This document shows, in pieces, positions 1-8,975 of a stretch of 64,000 nt of DNA. The stretch is from Hydrogenophaga flava NBRC 102514. Its GTDB lineage: Bacteria; Pseudomonadota; Gammaproteobacteria; Burkholderiales; Burkholderiaceae_C. The stretch spans positions 1 to 64,000 of the forward strand of contig NZ_BCTF01000015.1 of NCBI RefSeq assembly GCF_001571145.1, in the 5' to 3' direction. The notes under the pieces are model-generated. The model saw nothing but the letters and a program-made list of their open reading frames with translations, had not been told where the DNA came from and searched no databases. A program made the translations under genes and the position numbers. Numbering within the stretch: position 1 is the stretch's first letter; each line of letters opens with the position of its first letter.

Positions 1-1
1 G

Positions 2-763
2 GCGCCCGCGGCGGGCGGCCTGCTGCAGGCCGGGGTGTCGCTCACCGGCGGCATACGCAAGTCGGTGAGCTGGTGGGACCCCGACACGCTGCGCAGCTTC
101 GATGGCCTGATGTGGGAGCTGGAGGCCGTCGAGGTGGTGGCGCGTCTGAAGCCTCCGATGCGCCAGGCCCCTCCGCTGGCCGCGCCCGAGCGGCAGATCT
201 TCACCGAGGAAGCGGTGGACGAGGCGCAGCTGCGCAACTGGCTCAGGGCCAACGACCTGGCGCTGATCATCACCCGCAACCAGACCTCCCGGGACCGTGC
301 CGATCAGCAGCAGCCCTACAACCTGCGCGTGCCCGGCGGCGTGAGCACCGTCGCCCCCGGTGGTGGACGGGTGTACGACATTGCGCACTTCCAGCTGTTC
401 CAGGGCGACCTGGTGCGCGGATACCGCTTCGCCGGACGCCGCGTGCTGCCTGTGCCCATGCACGAGCCACGGGCCAGCATGCCGGCCAACGCGGGCGGGC
501 CTGTCAGCAGCGTTCGCATCGCGCCCGACGGCTCGACGGCGGCCTTCGTGCCGGCGCGCCGGGCCCTGACCTGGCAAACCACGGACGGGGCGGGCAACCC
601 GGTGGTGCGCGAGCGGGTCTGGGTCACCTTCCAGCCGGGCGAGGTGCGCCTGTGTGCTTCATGCCATGGCGTCAACACGCAGAGCCAGGCCGCCACCCTG
701 GGCCCGACCAACCCCCCGGAGGCGCTGCGCACCCTGCTGCGCCACTGGAAGACCCTGCCTTGA
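2..763 (+). CDS. C-terminal part of a c-type cytochrome-like protein (HzsA-related)
   Basis: The frame is open through the left edge, so this is the 3' part of a larger gene and its true start lies outside the window. The visible ~254 residues end with a CxxCH haem-attachment motif (CASCH, near 655-667) about 30 residues before the stop, followed by an NPPEALRTLLRHW tail. A single C-terminal CxxCH after a long beta-rich region resembles bacterial proteins annotated as HzsA-related (hydrazine synthase alpha-like middle domain), which are probably exported. This does not imply anammox: that name covers many uncharacterised proteins. The gene runs convergently into the thioredoxin gene 15 bases away. 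Cytochrome nature is fairly sure; the family name is a recollection. Confidence 0.6.
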   Translation, partial: APAAGGLLQAGVSLTGGIRKSVSWWDPDTLRSFDGLMWELEAVEVVARLKPPMRQAPPLAAPERQIFTEEAVDEAQLRNWLRANDLALIITRNQTSRDRADQQQPYNLRVPGGVSTVAPGGGRVYDIAHFQLFQGDLVRGYRFAGRRVLPVPMHEPRASMPANAGGPVSSVRIAPDGSTAAFVPARRALTWQTTDGAGNPVVRERVWVTFQPGEVRLCASCHGVNTQSQAATLGPTNPPEALRTLLRHWKTLP

Positions 764-778
764 GCCGCAGTGCAGGGC

Positions 779-1753
779 CTAGTTCAGGGCCATGCTGAGC
801 TTGCGCCGGTACTGCGAGACCATCTGCGCCTGCGGGTCTTCCTGCACCGCCGCCTTGCCGGCCAGCTCGATGCCCCCGGCGCTCTTGCCTGCGGCGGCCG
901 GGTCGGCCTTGGGCTTGGGCGGGGTCATGAGTTCGAGCAGGCCGACGTAGGTCTTGCGCGGAGCCTCGTCGTCCCACTTCTTGTCGCGCATGATGATCTC
1001 CAGCAGCTCGTCCAGCGCGGCGGGCCATTCGCCCATGGCGATCAGTACACGGCTCTTGGCGAAGCGGGTCTCGAAGTCGCGCCTGTTCTGGCCGATCCGC
1101 TCGTCGAACTTCTCCAGCGGCCACTGCCCGCGCGGGTCGGTACCGACGAACTCCAGTGCGTTGAGCCACTGGCTCAGCGCGTCGAAGCGCAGCGGCACCG
1201 GGATGCGGGCCATGGCCGGGGCCAGTGCCCCTGCGGCCTGCTCGAACAGTCCGTGGCCGATGCACTGGCGCACGAACTCGAAGCGCAGGTCGTCGTTGTC
1301 GGGTGCCTGTTCCAGGGCGTGGGCCAGCTTTTCCAGCGCCGACACCGGGTCGGCCTCTTCGCCTTCACCCCCCTGGGCCAGCATCTGCTGCGCTTCGTCG
1401 GCCTCTGCCAGCGCGGCCAGCTCGTCCTCGCTGGGCAGGTGCTTGTCCAGAAAGGCCTTGATCTGGCCCTCGGGCAGCGCGCCCATGAAGCCGTCCACCG
1501 GCTGGCCGCCGATCAGCAGCACGCAGGTCGGGATGCTGCGGATGCCGAAGGCCGCGGCCAGCTGCTGCTCCTGGTCGGAATCGATCTTGACCAGCTTGAA
1601 GCGGCCGCCGTACTCGGCCTCGACCTTCTCCAGGATGGGACCGATCACCTTGCAGGGGCCGCACCAGGTGGCCCAGAAATCGACCAGCACCGGGGTGTGC
1701 ATGGAGGCCTCGATGACCTCGGCTTCGAAGTTGGCGACGGTGACGTTGATCAT
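779..1753 (-). CDS. YbbN/CnoX-like thioredoxin-TPR chaperone
   Basis: A 324-residue protein with an N-terminal thioredoxin fold (about residues 1-110) and a helical TPR-type C-terminal half, the layout of YbbN (CnoX), a co-chaperone that protects proteins from oxidative aggregation and hands them to GroEL/DnaK. The active site WCGPCK is intact, unlike E. coli CnoX, whose site is redox-degenerate, so a disulfide role is possible here. I start at the ATG at 1753 (MINVTV...), the usual thioredoxin beginning; an upstream in-frame ATG would add 22 Pro/Arg-rich residues with no fold. It is divergent from purE across 153 bases. Confidence 0.85.
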   Translation of the reverse strand: MINVTVANFEAEVIEASMHTPVLVDFWATWCGPCKVIGPILEKVEAEYGGRFKLVKIDSDQEQQLAAAFGIRSIPTCVLLIGGQPVDGFMGALPEGQIKAFLDKHLPSEDELAALAEADEAQQMLAQGGEGEEADPVSALEKLAHALEQAPDNDDLRFEFVRQCIGHGLFEQAAGALAPAMARIPVPLRFDALSQWLNALEFVGTDPRGQWPLEKFDERIGQNRRDFETRFAKSRVLIAMGEWPAALDELLEIIMRDKKWDDEAPRKTYVGLLELMTPPKPKADPAAAGKSAGGIELAGKAAVQEDPQAQMVSQYRRKLSMALN

Positions 1754-1906
1754 GGCGTGCAGCGGTGGTGTGGGGGCGGGACGTGGCGGCCGGCGTGGCG
1801 CGAAACGTAAAATCCGCACTTTACCGGAGCCGCCCGCCCGCGCGCTGCGGCCTCACCCGAGTCTCCTTCCAACAGCGCCCGCCCGGCGCGCACGAGAGCC
1901 CTCCCC

Positions 1907-2395
1907 ATGAGCACACCCCTGGTAGGCGTCGTCATGGGTTCCAGCAGCGACTGGGACACCATGCAGCACGCCGTGCAGATCCTCAAAGACTTCGGTGTCG
2001 CACACGAGGCGCGCGTGGTCTCGGCCCACCGCATGCCCGACGACATGTTCGCCTACGCCGAAGCCGCCGCCGGCCGGGGGCTGAAGGCCATCATCGCCGG
2101 CGCCGGGGGCGCGGCCCACCTGCCGGGCATGATCGCCGCCAAGACGGTGGTGCCGGTGCTGGGCGTGCCCGTGATGTCCAAGGCGCTGTCGGGCGTGGAT
2201 TCGCTGCATTCCATCGTGCAGATGCCCAAGGGCGTGCCGGTCGCGACCTTCGCCATCGGCCCGGCCGGGGCCGCCAACGCGGCGCTGTTCGCAGTGGCCC
2301 TGCTGGCCAACGAAGACCCGGCCCTGCGCCAGTGGCTGCTGGCTTTCCGTGCCGAGCAGACCGAGGCGGCGCGCAACATGACTTTGCCCGTCTGA
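1907..2395 (+). CDS. purE: N5-carboxyaminoimidazole ribonucleotide mutase PurE
   Basis: A 162-residue class I PurE, which moves the carboxyl group of N5-CAIR to C4 in de novo purine synthesis. The N-terminal [13 protein letters not shown] nucleotide-site motif, the SAHRMP motif and the [11 protein letters not shown] loop are all present. It is followed after four bases by purK, which makes its substrate, so the two form the usual purEK operon. The class I plus PurK pairing indicates the bacterial two-step route. No clear Shine-Dalgarno sequence stands out, but the start matches the conserved N-terminus. Confidence 0.97.
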   Translation: MSTPLVGVVMGSSSDWDTMQHAVQILKDFGVAHEARVVSAHRMPDDMFAYAEAAAGRGLKAIIAGAGGAAHLPGMIAAKTVVPVLGVPVMSKALSGVDSLHSIVQMPKGVPVATFAIGPAGAANAALFAVALLANEDPALRQWLLAFRAEQTEAARNMTLPV

Positions 2396-2399
2396 CCCC

Positions 2400-3644
2400 A
2401 TGAGCCTCAAACCCTTGCTTCCCGGCGCCCTGTCCGACCGGGGCCAGCAGATGACCCTGGGCGTGATGGGCGGTGGCCAGCTCGGGCGCATGTTCGTGCA
2501 GGCCGCGCAGGCCATGGGCTACTTCACCGCGGTGCTCGATCCCGATCCGGCCAGCCCGGCCGGCCTGGTGGCGCACTGGCACATCGAGACCGCCTACGAC
2601 GACGAGCAGGGCCTGGCCCAGCTCATGCAGCGCTGCGACGCCATCACCACCGAGTTCGAGAACGTGCCCGCGCCCGCGCTGATCACCCTGGGCGCGCACC
2701 GGCCGGTGGCGCCCTCGGCCAGCTGCGTGGCCGTGGCGCAGGACCGCATCCAGGAGAAGGCGCACTTCGTCACCACCGCGTCGGAAGGTGGCCCCCTCAG
2801 CGTCTACCCCGCGCCCTACGCCGCCATCGAGACGCCCGAGCTGCTGGCGGCGGTGCCGGCCGATCTGCTGCCCGGCATCCTCAAGACCGCGCGCCTGGGC
2901 TACGACGGCAAGGGCCAGATCCGTGTGAAGAACCGCGAAGAGCTGGCGGCGGCCTGGGACCAGCTGGGCCGGGTGCCCTGCGTGCTGGAAAAGCTGATGC
3001 CGCTGCAGAGCGAGTGCTCGGTCATCGTGGCGCGCGGCGCGAATGGCCAGGTGGTCGCCTTCCCGGTGCAGAAGAACACCCACCACGACGGCATCCTGGC
3101 CATCACCGAAGTGTTTGAAGGCGCGGTGCCGGCCGAGCTGGCGGCGCGCGCGCAGGCCAGCACGGTGGCGATTGCGAACCACCTGAACTACGTCGGCGTG
3201 CTCTGCGTCGAGTACTTCGTGGTCGACAACGGCCAGGGTGGTTCGGACCTGATCGTCAACGAGATGGCGCCGCGCCCGCACAACAGCGGCCACTACACGC
3301 AGAACGCCTGCGACATGTCGCAGTTCGAGGCGCAGGTCCGCGCGCTGGCCGGTCTGCCGCTGCCCACGCCGCGCCAGCACAGCCCGGCGCTCATGGTCAA
3401 CCTGCTGGGCGACCTCTGGTTCAAGCCCAACGGCGTGCGCGCCCAGGCCAGCGAACAGCCGGTGGCGCCGCCCTGGGCGCAGGTGCTGGCGCTGCCGGGC
3501 ACCCACCTGCACCTGTACGGCAAGCTCAGCGCCCGCCCGGGCCGCAAGATGGGCCACCTGAACATCACCGGCGACTCGGTGGCGCAGGTGCGCGAGACGG
3601 CTTCCAAAGTCCTCGCCTTGCTCGGCCTGCCCGCGCTGGACTGA
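2400..3644 (+). CDS. purK: N5-carboxyaminoimidazole ribonucleotide synthase PurK
   Basis: A 414-residue ATP-grasp enzyme that carboxylates AIR to N5-CAIR using ATP and bicarbonate. Visible features are the N-terminal GVMGGGQLGRMF loop, the TTEFENVP motif, LKTARLGYDGKGQ of the ATP-grasp lid, and NEMAPRPHNSGHYT near the metal/ATP site. The length is slightly above the ~360-390 usual for the family because of an N-terminal extension of about 18 residues. It lies between purE and tsaC with gaps of only 4 bases on each side, so the three are probably cotranscribed. Confidence 0.97.
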   Translation: MSLKPLLPGALSDRGQQMTLGVMGGGQLGRMFVQAAQAMGYFTAVLDPDPASPAGLVAHWHIETAYDDEQGLAQLMQRCDAITTEFENVPAPALITLGAHRPVAPSASCVAVAQDRIQEKAHFVTTASEGGPLSVYPAPYAAIETPELLAAVPADLLPGILKTARLGYDGKGQIRVKNREELAAAWDQLGRVPCVLEKLMPLQSECSVIVARGANGQVVAFPVQKNTHHDGILAITEVFEGAVPAELAARAQASTVAIANHLNYVGVLCVEYFVVDNGQGGSDLIVNEMAPRPHNSGHYTQNACDMSQFEAQVRALAGLPLPTPRQHSPALMVNLLGDLWFKPNGVRAQASEQPVAPPWAQVLALPGTHLHLYGKLSARPGRKMGHLNITGDSVAQVRETASKVLALLGLPALD

Positions 3645-3648
3645 GCCC

Positions 3649-4659
3649 GTGCCCCTGACCCTGAACGCCCGCGACCCTGCGGCCATCGAGCAGGCCGCCG
3701 CGCGCCTGGCCGCGGGCAGCCTGGTGGGCATGCCGACCGAGACGGTTTACGGCCTGGCCGCCGATGCCGGCAACGCCAGCGCGGTGAGTCGCATCTTCAC
3801 GGCCAAGGGCCGACCCAGCGACCACCCGCTGATCGTGCACATCCCCCCGGCCGACGCCGGAGACTGGCGCGCGGCGGTGGCGCCGCTGGCGCACAGCGTG
3901 CCGGATTTCGCCTTGGCGCTGATGGCCGCCTTCTGGCCCGGCCCGCTGACGCTGATCCTGCCGCGCCGGCCCGAGGTGGCGGCGGTGGCCGCCGGCGGAC
4001 AGGACTCGGTGGGCGTGCGCTGCCCGTCGCACCCGGTGGCGCAGGCGCTGCTGGTGGCCGCGCGGGCGCAGGGCGTGCTGGGCGTGGCCGCACCCAGCGC
4101 CAACCGCTTCGGTCGCGTCAGCCCCACCACGGCGGCGCACGTGGCCGAAGAATTCGCCGACCTGCCGGAAGACGAACTGCTGATCCTCGATGGCGGCGCC
4201 TGCCCGGTGGGCATCGAATCGACCATCGTCGACTGCTCGCGCGGGCACCCGGTGCTGCTGCGCCCGGGCATGCTCACGCCGGCGCAGATCGAGGCCGCTT
4301 GCAGCCAGCCGCTGCGCGAGCGCGACGAGGCCGCGCCACGCGCCTCGGGCACGCTGGAATCGCACTATGCGCCGCGCGCCAAGGTGCGGCTGATGTCGGG
4401 CGAGCAGATCCAGGCCGCGCTCGATGTGCTGGGCCCGGACGCGAAACACATCGCCGTGTACACCCGCACCACGCAGCGGGCCGCCCGCGCCGTGGTGCAG
4501 CGCCGCATGCCGGCCGACGCCGCCGCCTGCGCGCAGGAACTGTTTGCGGTGCTGCGCGCGCTGGACGCCACCGGCGTGAAGCTGATCTGGGTCGAGGCGC
4601 CGCCCGAGGGCAGCGAGTGGGACGGTGTGCGCGACCGGCTGCAGCGCGCTGCGGCCTGA
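3649..4659 (+). CDS. tsaC: L-threonylcarbamoyladenylate synthase (Sua5/TsaC type)
   Basis: A 336-residue protein that makes threonylcarbamoyl-AMP from threonine, bicarbonate and ATP, the first step of the tRNA t6A37 modification. The YrdC fold covers about residues 12-205 (MPTETVYGLAADA, KGRPSDHPLIVH, PSANRFGRVSPTT); the remaining ~125 residues match the extra Sua5 C-terminal domain, so this is the long Sua5 form rather than short TsaC. Translation starts at a GTG four bases after purK. TsaB, the partner acting later in the same modification, is encoded at 6701-7453. Confidence 0.92.
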   Translation: MPLTLNARDPAAIEQAAARLAAGSLVGMPTETVYGLAADAGNASAVSRIFTAKGRPSDHPLIVHIPPADAGDWRAAVAPLAHSVPDFALALMAAFWPGPLTLILPRRPEVAAVAAGGQDSVGVRCPSHPVAQALLVAARAQGVLGVAAPSANRFGRVSPTTAAHVAEEFADLPEDELLILDGGACPVGIESTIVDCSRGHPVLLRPGMLTPAQIEAACSQPLRERDEAAPRASGTLESHYAPRAKVRLMSGEQIQAALDVLGPDAKHIAVYTRTTQRAARAVVQRRMPADAAACAQELFAVLRALDATGVKLIWVEAPPEGSEWDGVRDRLQRAAA

Positions 4660-4767
4660 CGCGGGCGAATCTTTCCCTCAAGTTCGGCGGTGGCTGGCCG
4701 ATACCCCATGCAGGATGTCCCTAAGGGCGTCTGTACCACCGTCCGCCGAACCACCTGCGAGCCTGCC

Positions 4768-5016
4768 GTGAACCGCAACCACTTCGCTTTCCAGAGCGTC
4801 AGCGACGACCGCCTGGCCATCAACGACGCCACGAGACACCAGTACTACAGCACCATGCAGGCCGAGACCTGCGACGACGACATGGTGCTGGCCGCGCTGA
4901 ACCGCCGCAAGGCGCGCGCGCTGATCGCCCGCCGCGACCACCGCCGGCTGCTGGGCGCGGGGCTGGGGTTGCTGAGCGTGTGTGCGCTGGCCGCGCTGGC
5001 CTGGTCCCTGGGCTGA
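4768..5016 (+). CDS. Small hypothetical membrane-anchored protein
   Basis: A short frame of 82 residues from a GTG at 4768; an in-frame ATG at 4690 would give 108. I prefer the GTG because the earlier 26 residues are Cys/Arg/Thr-rich and look untranslated. The first ~55 residues are polar and end in a basic run (RRKARALIARRDHRR); a single hydrophobic segment of about 20 residues closes the protein, suggesting an N-in tail-anchored inner-membrane protein. No family is recognised. It sits 23 bases from convergent dacB. It may be a genuine lineage-specific gene or a chance frame. Confidence 0.45.
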   Translation: MNRNHFAFQSVSDDRLAINDATRHQYYSTMQAETCDDDMVLAALNRRKARALIARRDHRRLLGAGLGLLSVCALAALAWSLG

Positions 5017-5038
5017 GCCGCCTGGCGCGGCTTCGCTG

Positions 5039-6655
5039 TCAGTCGGGCAGCGCCGCGGTCCACTCGACCAGGGTGTCGAGCGCCGGGCGCGCCGCCATGG
5101 CGTTCGGGTGGTTGATGAAGCCGACCACCACGTAGCGGCTGCCGTTGCCCGCGTTCACATAGCCGGCGATGCCGGTCACGTCGCGCAGCGTGCCGGTCTT
5201 GAGCCAGGCGTTGCCATAGGCCAGGCTGCCGGGTTCGCGGCCGACGCGGGCCGCCGTGCCCTTGACCCCTGCCACCGACAGCGACTGCACGAAGGTCGCG
5301 CCCCGCGGGTGGCGGGCCGCGTGCTGCAGCAGATCGCCCAGGGCCTCGGGCGTGATGCGCTCGATGCGCGAGAGGCCGGAGCCGTTTTCCATCACCGGCA
5401 CGGTGTGGCGGATGCCGAAGGTGGTCCTCCACCAGCGCGCGACGATCTCGCGCGAGCGCTCCAGCCGGCCCTGGCGCTCGGGCGTGAGCCGACCGCGCGG
5501 CACGGTCATCGAATCCACCCGCGCGGGCGCCAGCTGCCCCAGCGTGAGGAACAGCTGCTGCGCCATCACGTTGTTGCTCCACTGGTTTACGTCGGCAATG
5601 ATGTCCGACAGCGGCAGCGACTTCGCCTCGTGCAGCAGGCGGGCGCGGGCCGGGGTGGCGCCCATGACCACCTTGCCGGTGAGCGCGCCGCCGCTGTTGC
5701 GCCACAGCCCTTCAAGCGCGCGCGCCGCGTAGCTGGCCGGGTCCTGGTAGGCCACGGGCCACTCCTTGTCGCCACAGCCCGCCGGGTAGCGGCCGGTGAA
5801 GCGGATGGCGTTGACGTCGTCGAAGCGTGCACCGATGGCGCCGCGCCAGTCGCCGCAGCCGCCACCGCGCGCAAGCGGCAGCGTGGCGTCCACCGCCAGC
5901 CCCGCCATGGGCGGTTCGCTGAACACCCGCGCCACGCCGGCGGCCGGGTCGGGGAAGAACTTGAGCACCACCGACTTGAAGTTCACCAGCAGCGCATCCG
6001 GGCCTGCGTTGTAGGGCCGCAGCGCCTCGCCGTCGAAGGCGCCGGGGTCGCGCGGCGGCAGGTCGAAGGCGCTGTTGTCCAGCACCATGTCGCCCAGCAC
6101 GACCACCACCCCCAGGTTCTGCAGCGCCTGGAAGGCGCCCTGGATGCGTTCGAGCACCAGCTTGGGGTCGCCGCCGCCCTTGATGTAGAGGTTGCCGCGC
6201 AGTGTGCCCCGGTCCACCACGCCGTCGGTGTAGAAGCGGGTCGACCAGGTGAAATCGGGGCCGAGCAGGTCCATCGCGGCGTAGGTGGTCACCAGCTTCA
6301 TCACCGAGGCCGGGTTGACCGGCTGTTCGGTGTTGAACCGCACCCGGGCGGCGCCGGGGCCACCGACGGGCAGCACCAGGGCCGACATCGCCGTGGCCGG
6401 CACCTGGGCGCGCTGCAGCACCGCCAGCACCGAGGGCGGCAGGCCGGTCTGCACCGGGGGCAAGGGGGCTGTGGCGCGCGGCGGTGTGGAAGTTGCGGTG
6501 GCAGACGGTACGCCAGGCGCGTGCAGACCCGTTTCGGGGGTGAGGCGCAGCTCGCCGGCCGACAGCTCCTGTTCCTGCGCCTGTGCGAGCGCACCGCTGC
6601 TGACCAGGGTCAGCAGCAGGCCGGACAGCAGGGCTGCGTGCAGGGGGTGTCGCAT
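5039..6655 (-). CDS. dacB: D-alanyl-D-alanine carboxypeptidase/endopeptidase (PBP4, S13 family)
   Basis: A 538-residue periplasmic penicillin-binding protein that trims pentapeptides and cuts cross-links. It has a cleavable signal peptide (hydrophobic to about residue 24, ALAQAQ), then a Pro/Thr-rich linker. The three active-site motifs are visible: SVMK (117-120, nucleophile Ser117), SNN in WSNNVMAQ, and KTGT in WLKTGTLRD. The insertion between the first two motifs is typical of class C PBPs. It is divergent from tsaB over a 45-base gap, and a CATAAT box lies 9 bases before its ATG. Confidence 0.95.
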   Translation of the reverse strand: MRHPLHAALLSGLLLTLVSSGALAQAQEQELSAGELRLTPETGLHAPGVPSATATSTPPRATAPLPPVQTGLPPSVLAVLQRAQVPATAMSALVLPVGGPGAARVRFNTEQPVNPASVMKLVTTYAAMDLLGPDFTWSTRFYTDGVVDRGTLRGNLYIKGGGDPKLVLERIQGAFQALQNLGVVVVLGDMVLDNSAFDLPPRDPGAFDGEALRPYNAGPDALLVNFKSVVLKFFPDPAAGVARVFSEPPMAGLAVDATLPLARGGGCGDWRGAIGARFDDVNAIRFTGRYPAGCGDKEWPVAYQDPASYAARALEGLWRNSGGALTGKVVMGATPARARLLHEAKSLPLSDIIADVNQWSNNVMAQQLFLTLGQLAPARVDSMTVPRGRLTPERQGRLERSREIVARWWRTTFGIRHTVPVMENGSGLSRIERITPEALGDLLQHAARHPRGATFVQSLSVAGVKGTAARVGREPGSLAYGNAWLKTGTLRDVTGIAGYVNAGNGSRYVVVGFINHPNAMAARPALDTLVEWTAALPD

Positions 6656-6664
6656 GGAGACGCG

Positions 6665-6670
6665 ATTATG
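6665..6670 (-). promoter_or_regulatory. Candidate -10 box of dacB
   Basis: CATAAT on the minus strand with 9 bases to the dacB ATG at 6655. A start site about 7 bases downstream would leave almost no leader. No convincing -35 is seen, so this rests on the -10 match and position. Confidence 0.35.
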
Positions 6671-6687
6671 GGTCCGCGCCCCTCACG

Positions 6688-6693
6688 GATAAT
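6688..6693 (+). promoter_or_regulatory. Candidate -10 box of tsaB (leaderless geometry)
   Basis: GATAAT followed by 7 bases and the tsaB ATG at 6701. Transcription would begin at or within a base or two of the start codon, and there is no Shine-Dalgarno sequence in between. The box lies 18 bases from the opposing dacB box, so the two promoters would compete for polymerase. Confidence 0.4.
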
Positions 6694-6700
6694 CCCCCGA

Positions 6701-7453
6701 ATGCCCGTTTCCGACCTGCGTTTTCTGGCGATCGACTCCAGCACCGACACCCTGTCGGTGGCCCTGGGCTCGGGTGCGCCCGGCGAGGCGCCGCTGGCAT
6801 ACACCGGCCCGGGCGCGGCCCAGGCCTCTGCCACGCTGCTGCCGGCCGTGCAGTCGCTGCTGGCGCAGGAGGGCTGGTCGCTCGCCTCGCTGGACGCGAT
6901 CGTGTTCGGGCGCGGCCCGGGCTCGTTCACCGGCCTGCGCACCGCCTGTTCGGTGGCGCAGGGCCTGGCCTACGGCGCGGGTGGGCGGCCGGTGCTGCCG
7001 GTGGACACCCTGCTGGCGCTGGCCGAATCGGCCCGGCTGCAGCTGGTCGCCGACGGCCTGGCGGTGCCGGCCACCATCGCCGCGCTGCTGGATGCGCGCA
7101 TGGACGAGATATACGTAGCCCTGTACGCCTGCGGCCCCGAAGGTCTGCGGACCGAGCCGCTGCAGGCACCGCGCCTGTGCGCCCCGCAGGACCTGGGCGG
7201 CTGGCTGCGTGGTGTGGCGCCAGACGAAGGGCGCGACGTGCTGCTGGCCGGGAACGTGTTCGAGGTGTACCGCGACCGGCTGGACCTGCCGGCGGCACCG
7301 CAGCAGCCGGCGCTGCCCACGGCCCAGGCCCTGCTGTCGCTGGCGCCGGCGCTGCTGGCGGCGGGCCACGCGGTGGACGCGCGCGACGCGCTGCCGCTGT
7401 ACGTGCGCGACAAGGTCGCGCGCACCACGCTGGAACGGGAGGGACGGGCATGA
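6701..7453 (+). CDS. tsaB: tRNA t6A biosynthesis protein TsaB
   Basis: A 250-residue ASKHA-fold protein that partners TsaD and TsaE in transferring threonylcarbamoyl to A37 of ANN-decoding tRNAs. The family hallmarks are FLAIDSSTDTLSVAL at the N-terminus and IVFGRGPGSFTGLRTACSVAQGLAYG around residues 65-95. I start at the ATG at 6701; the same frame is open far upstream but over dacB on the other strand. Its stop overlaps the rimI start (ATGA), and rimI overlaps the glycosylase gene in the same way. Confidence 0.95.
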   Translation: MPVSDLRFLAIDSSTDTLSVALGSGAPGEAPLAYTGPGAAQASATLLPAVQSLLAQEGWSLASLDAIVFGRGPGSFTGLRTACSVAQGLAYGAGGRPVLPVDTLLALAESARLQLVADGLAVPATIAALLDARMDEIYVALYACGPEGLRTEPLQAPRLCAPQDLGGWLRGVAPDEGRDVLLAGNVFEVYRDRLDLPAAPQQPALPTAQALLSLAPALLAAGHAVDARDALPLYVRDKVARTTLEREGRA

Positions 7454-8019
7454 CGGCGCTCGCTTCGCCCTGGCCCGCGGCGGCCACCGACCCCCAGCGC
7501 GGACGCCGTGTGGCCTTCGAGCCCATGTCGGAGGCCGACCTGGATGCCGTCTGCGAGGTCGAGAAGACGGCCTATGCCCACCCTTGGTCGCGGCGCCATT
7601 TCGCCGATTCGCTGGCCAGCGGCTACCCCTCCGTGATGCTGCTGGCCGAGCCGCTGCCGGGCGAGGTGCCGCACCCGAAGCGCGGCGATGGCCGGGTGCT
7701 GATCGGTTACCTGGTGGCCATGCCCGGCGTGGACGAGGTGCACCTGCTCAACATCACGGTCGCGCCCGCGCAGCAGCGCCAGGGCTGGGCGCGCTTCCTG
7801 CTCGACGCCCTGGTGCTGTGGTCGCGCGGCCAGGGCGCGCAGTGGCTGTGGCTGGAGGTGCGCGCGGGCAACGAACCGGCCCGCACGCTCTACACCCGCT
7901 ACGGCTTCCAGCAGGTCGGCCTGCGCCGCGGTTATTACCCGGCCGGAGGCCTGCAGCGCGAGGACGCGGTGGTGATGAGCCTGGACCTGGCGGTCCGCGG
8001 CCCGGGAGACGGTGCATGA
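7450..8019 (+). CDS. rimI: Ribosomal protein S18-alanine N-acetyltransferase RimI
   Basis: A 189-residue GNAT acetyltransferase that acetylates the N-terminus of ribosomal protein S18. The acetyl-CoA motif A is readable as ITVAPAQQRQGWARFLL (Q/RxxGxG/A type) and the C-terminal LEVRAGNEPARTLYTRYGFQQVGLRRGYYP is the classic RimI signature. It is longer than E. coli RimI (148) because of a ~20-residue N-terminal extension and a loop after the MLLAEPLPG segment. It overlaps tsaB and the downstream glycosylase gene by four bases each, so translation is probably coupled; tsaB-rimI adjacency is widely conserved. Confidence 0.93.
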   Translation: MTALASPWPAAATDPQRGRRVAFEPMSEADLDAVCEVEKTAYAHPWSRRHFADSLASGYPSVMLLAEPLPGEVPHPKRGDGRVLIGYLVAMPGVDEVHLLNITVAPAQQRQGWARFLLDALVLWSRGQGAQWLWLEVRAGNEPARTLYTRYGFQQVGLRRGYYPAGGLQREDAVVMSLDLAVRGPGDGA

Positions 8020-8891
8020 GCGACCCCCACGACGACCCCACCTCCTTCGTGCCGCACCTGGATGCGCGCCAGCGCGCGATGCTGGCCGAGATGGGCGTGC
8101 GCGTCTGGGCGCCGCGCGCCGATGCGGCCGCGGTGGAGCCTGCGCCGGCTGAGGTGCCAGCGGTGTCCGCTCCGGTGGCGCCCCCGCCGGCCGAGACCCG
8201 CCCCTCGGCCCCTCCTGCACCCGCCGCCGCACCGGGGCCTGCGCCAGCCGCACCGGCCGTTGCACCCGTGGCCCAGTCCACCCCACCCGCGACCGCCGAA
8301 CGCCTGCGCCCGGCCGGCGTGGCGCAGATGGACTGGCCGGCGCTGCAGGCGGCGGTGGCCGGCTGCGAGGCCTGCGGCCTGTGCAAGACGCGGCGCAACA
8401 CGGTGTTTGGCGTTGGCGACACCGGGGCCGACTGGATGATCGTCGGTGAGGCGCCGGGCGAGAACGAGGACCTGCAGGGCGAGCCCTTCGTGGGCGCGGC
8501 CGGCCAGCTGCTGGACAACATGCTGCGCGCGGTCGGTCGCAGCCGCAGTGGCGAGGGCACGAAAGGCGCCTACATCGCCAACGTGCTCAAGTGCCGCCCG
8601 CCCGCCAACCGCAACCCCCAGCCGCAGGAGGTCGCGCAGTGCGAGCCCTTCCTGGCGCGGCAGGTGGCGCTGGTGAAGCCCAAGATCATCGTCGCGATGG
8701 GGCGTTTCGCGGTGCAGTCGCTGCTGCGCACCGAAGAGCCCATCGGGCGCCTGCGCGGCCGCGTGCACCGCTACGAGGGCGTGCCGGTGATCGTGACCTA
8801 CCACCCGGCCTACCTGCTGCGCACACCGGCCGACAAGGCCAAGGCCTGGGAAGACCTGTGCCTTGCGATGGAGACGGCCGAGGGCCTCTGA
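8016..8891 (+). CDS. Uracil-DNA glycosylase, family 4/5 iron-sulfur type
   Basis: A 291-residue glycosylase that removes uracil from DNA. The catalytic part starts near residue 105: CEACGLC supplies early cluster cysteines, GEAPGENEDLQGEPFVGAAGQLLD is the family 4 uracil site, and TYHPAYLLR is the C-terminal motif with the conserved His. The cluster completes with C in LKCRPPANRNPQ and C in AQCEPFL. The first ~100 residues hold a Pro/Ala-rich, probably disordered linker, as in many betaproteobacterial homologues. Start by ATGA overlap with rimI. Confidence 0.93.
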   Translation: MSDPHDDPTSFVPHLDARQRAMLAEMGVRVWAPRADAAAVEPAPAEVPAVSAPVAPPPAETRPSAPPAPAAAPGPAPAAPAVAPVAQSTPPATAERLRPAGVAQMDWPALQAAVAGCEACGLCKTRRNTVFGVGDTGADWMIVGEAPGENEDLQGEPFVGAAGQLLDNMLRAVGRSRSGEGTKGAYIANVLKCRPPANRNPQPQEVAQCEPFLARQVALVKPKIIVAMGRFAVQSLLRTEEPIGRLRGRVHRYEGVPVIVTYHPAYLLRTPADKAKAWEDLCLAMETAEGL

Positions 8892-8895
8892 CGGT

Positions 8896-8917
8896 CCGGG
8901 GGCAGGGGTTCCCCCGG
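8896..8917 (+). terminator. GC hairpin after the uracil-DNA glycosylase gene
   Basis: CCGGGGG and CCCCCGG enclose an 8-base loop, 4 bases after the stop at 8891. No T-run follows, so intrinsic termination is uncertain; it may stabilise the mRNA 3' end. Confidence 0.4.
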
Positions 8918-8975
8918 TAGGCGGCCCGCGCCCGCCGCGCGATCCTGCGGTCATCACCACCGACAGGAGACCTCC

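Noticed and set aside
2-763. Anammox-type hydrazine synthase
   Set aside because: Only a family-level resemblance in the C-terminus; such proteins are widespread in bacteria with no anammox metabolism.
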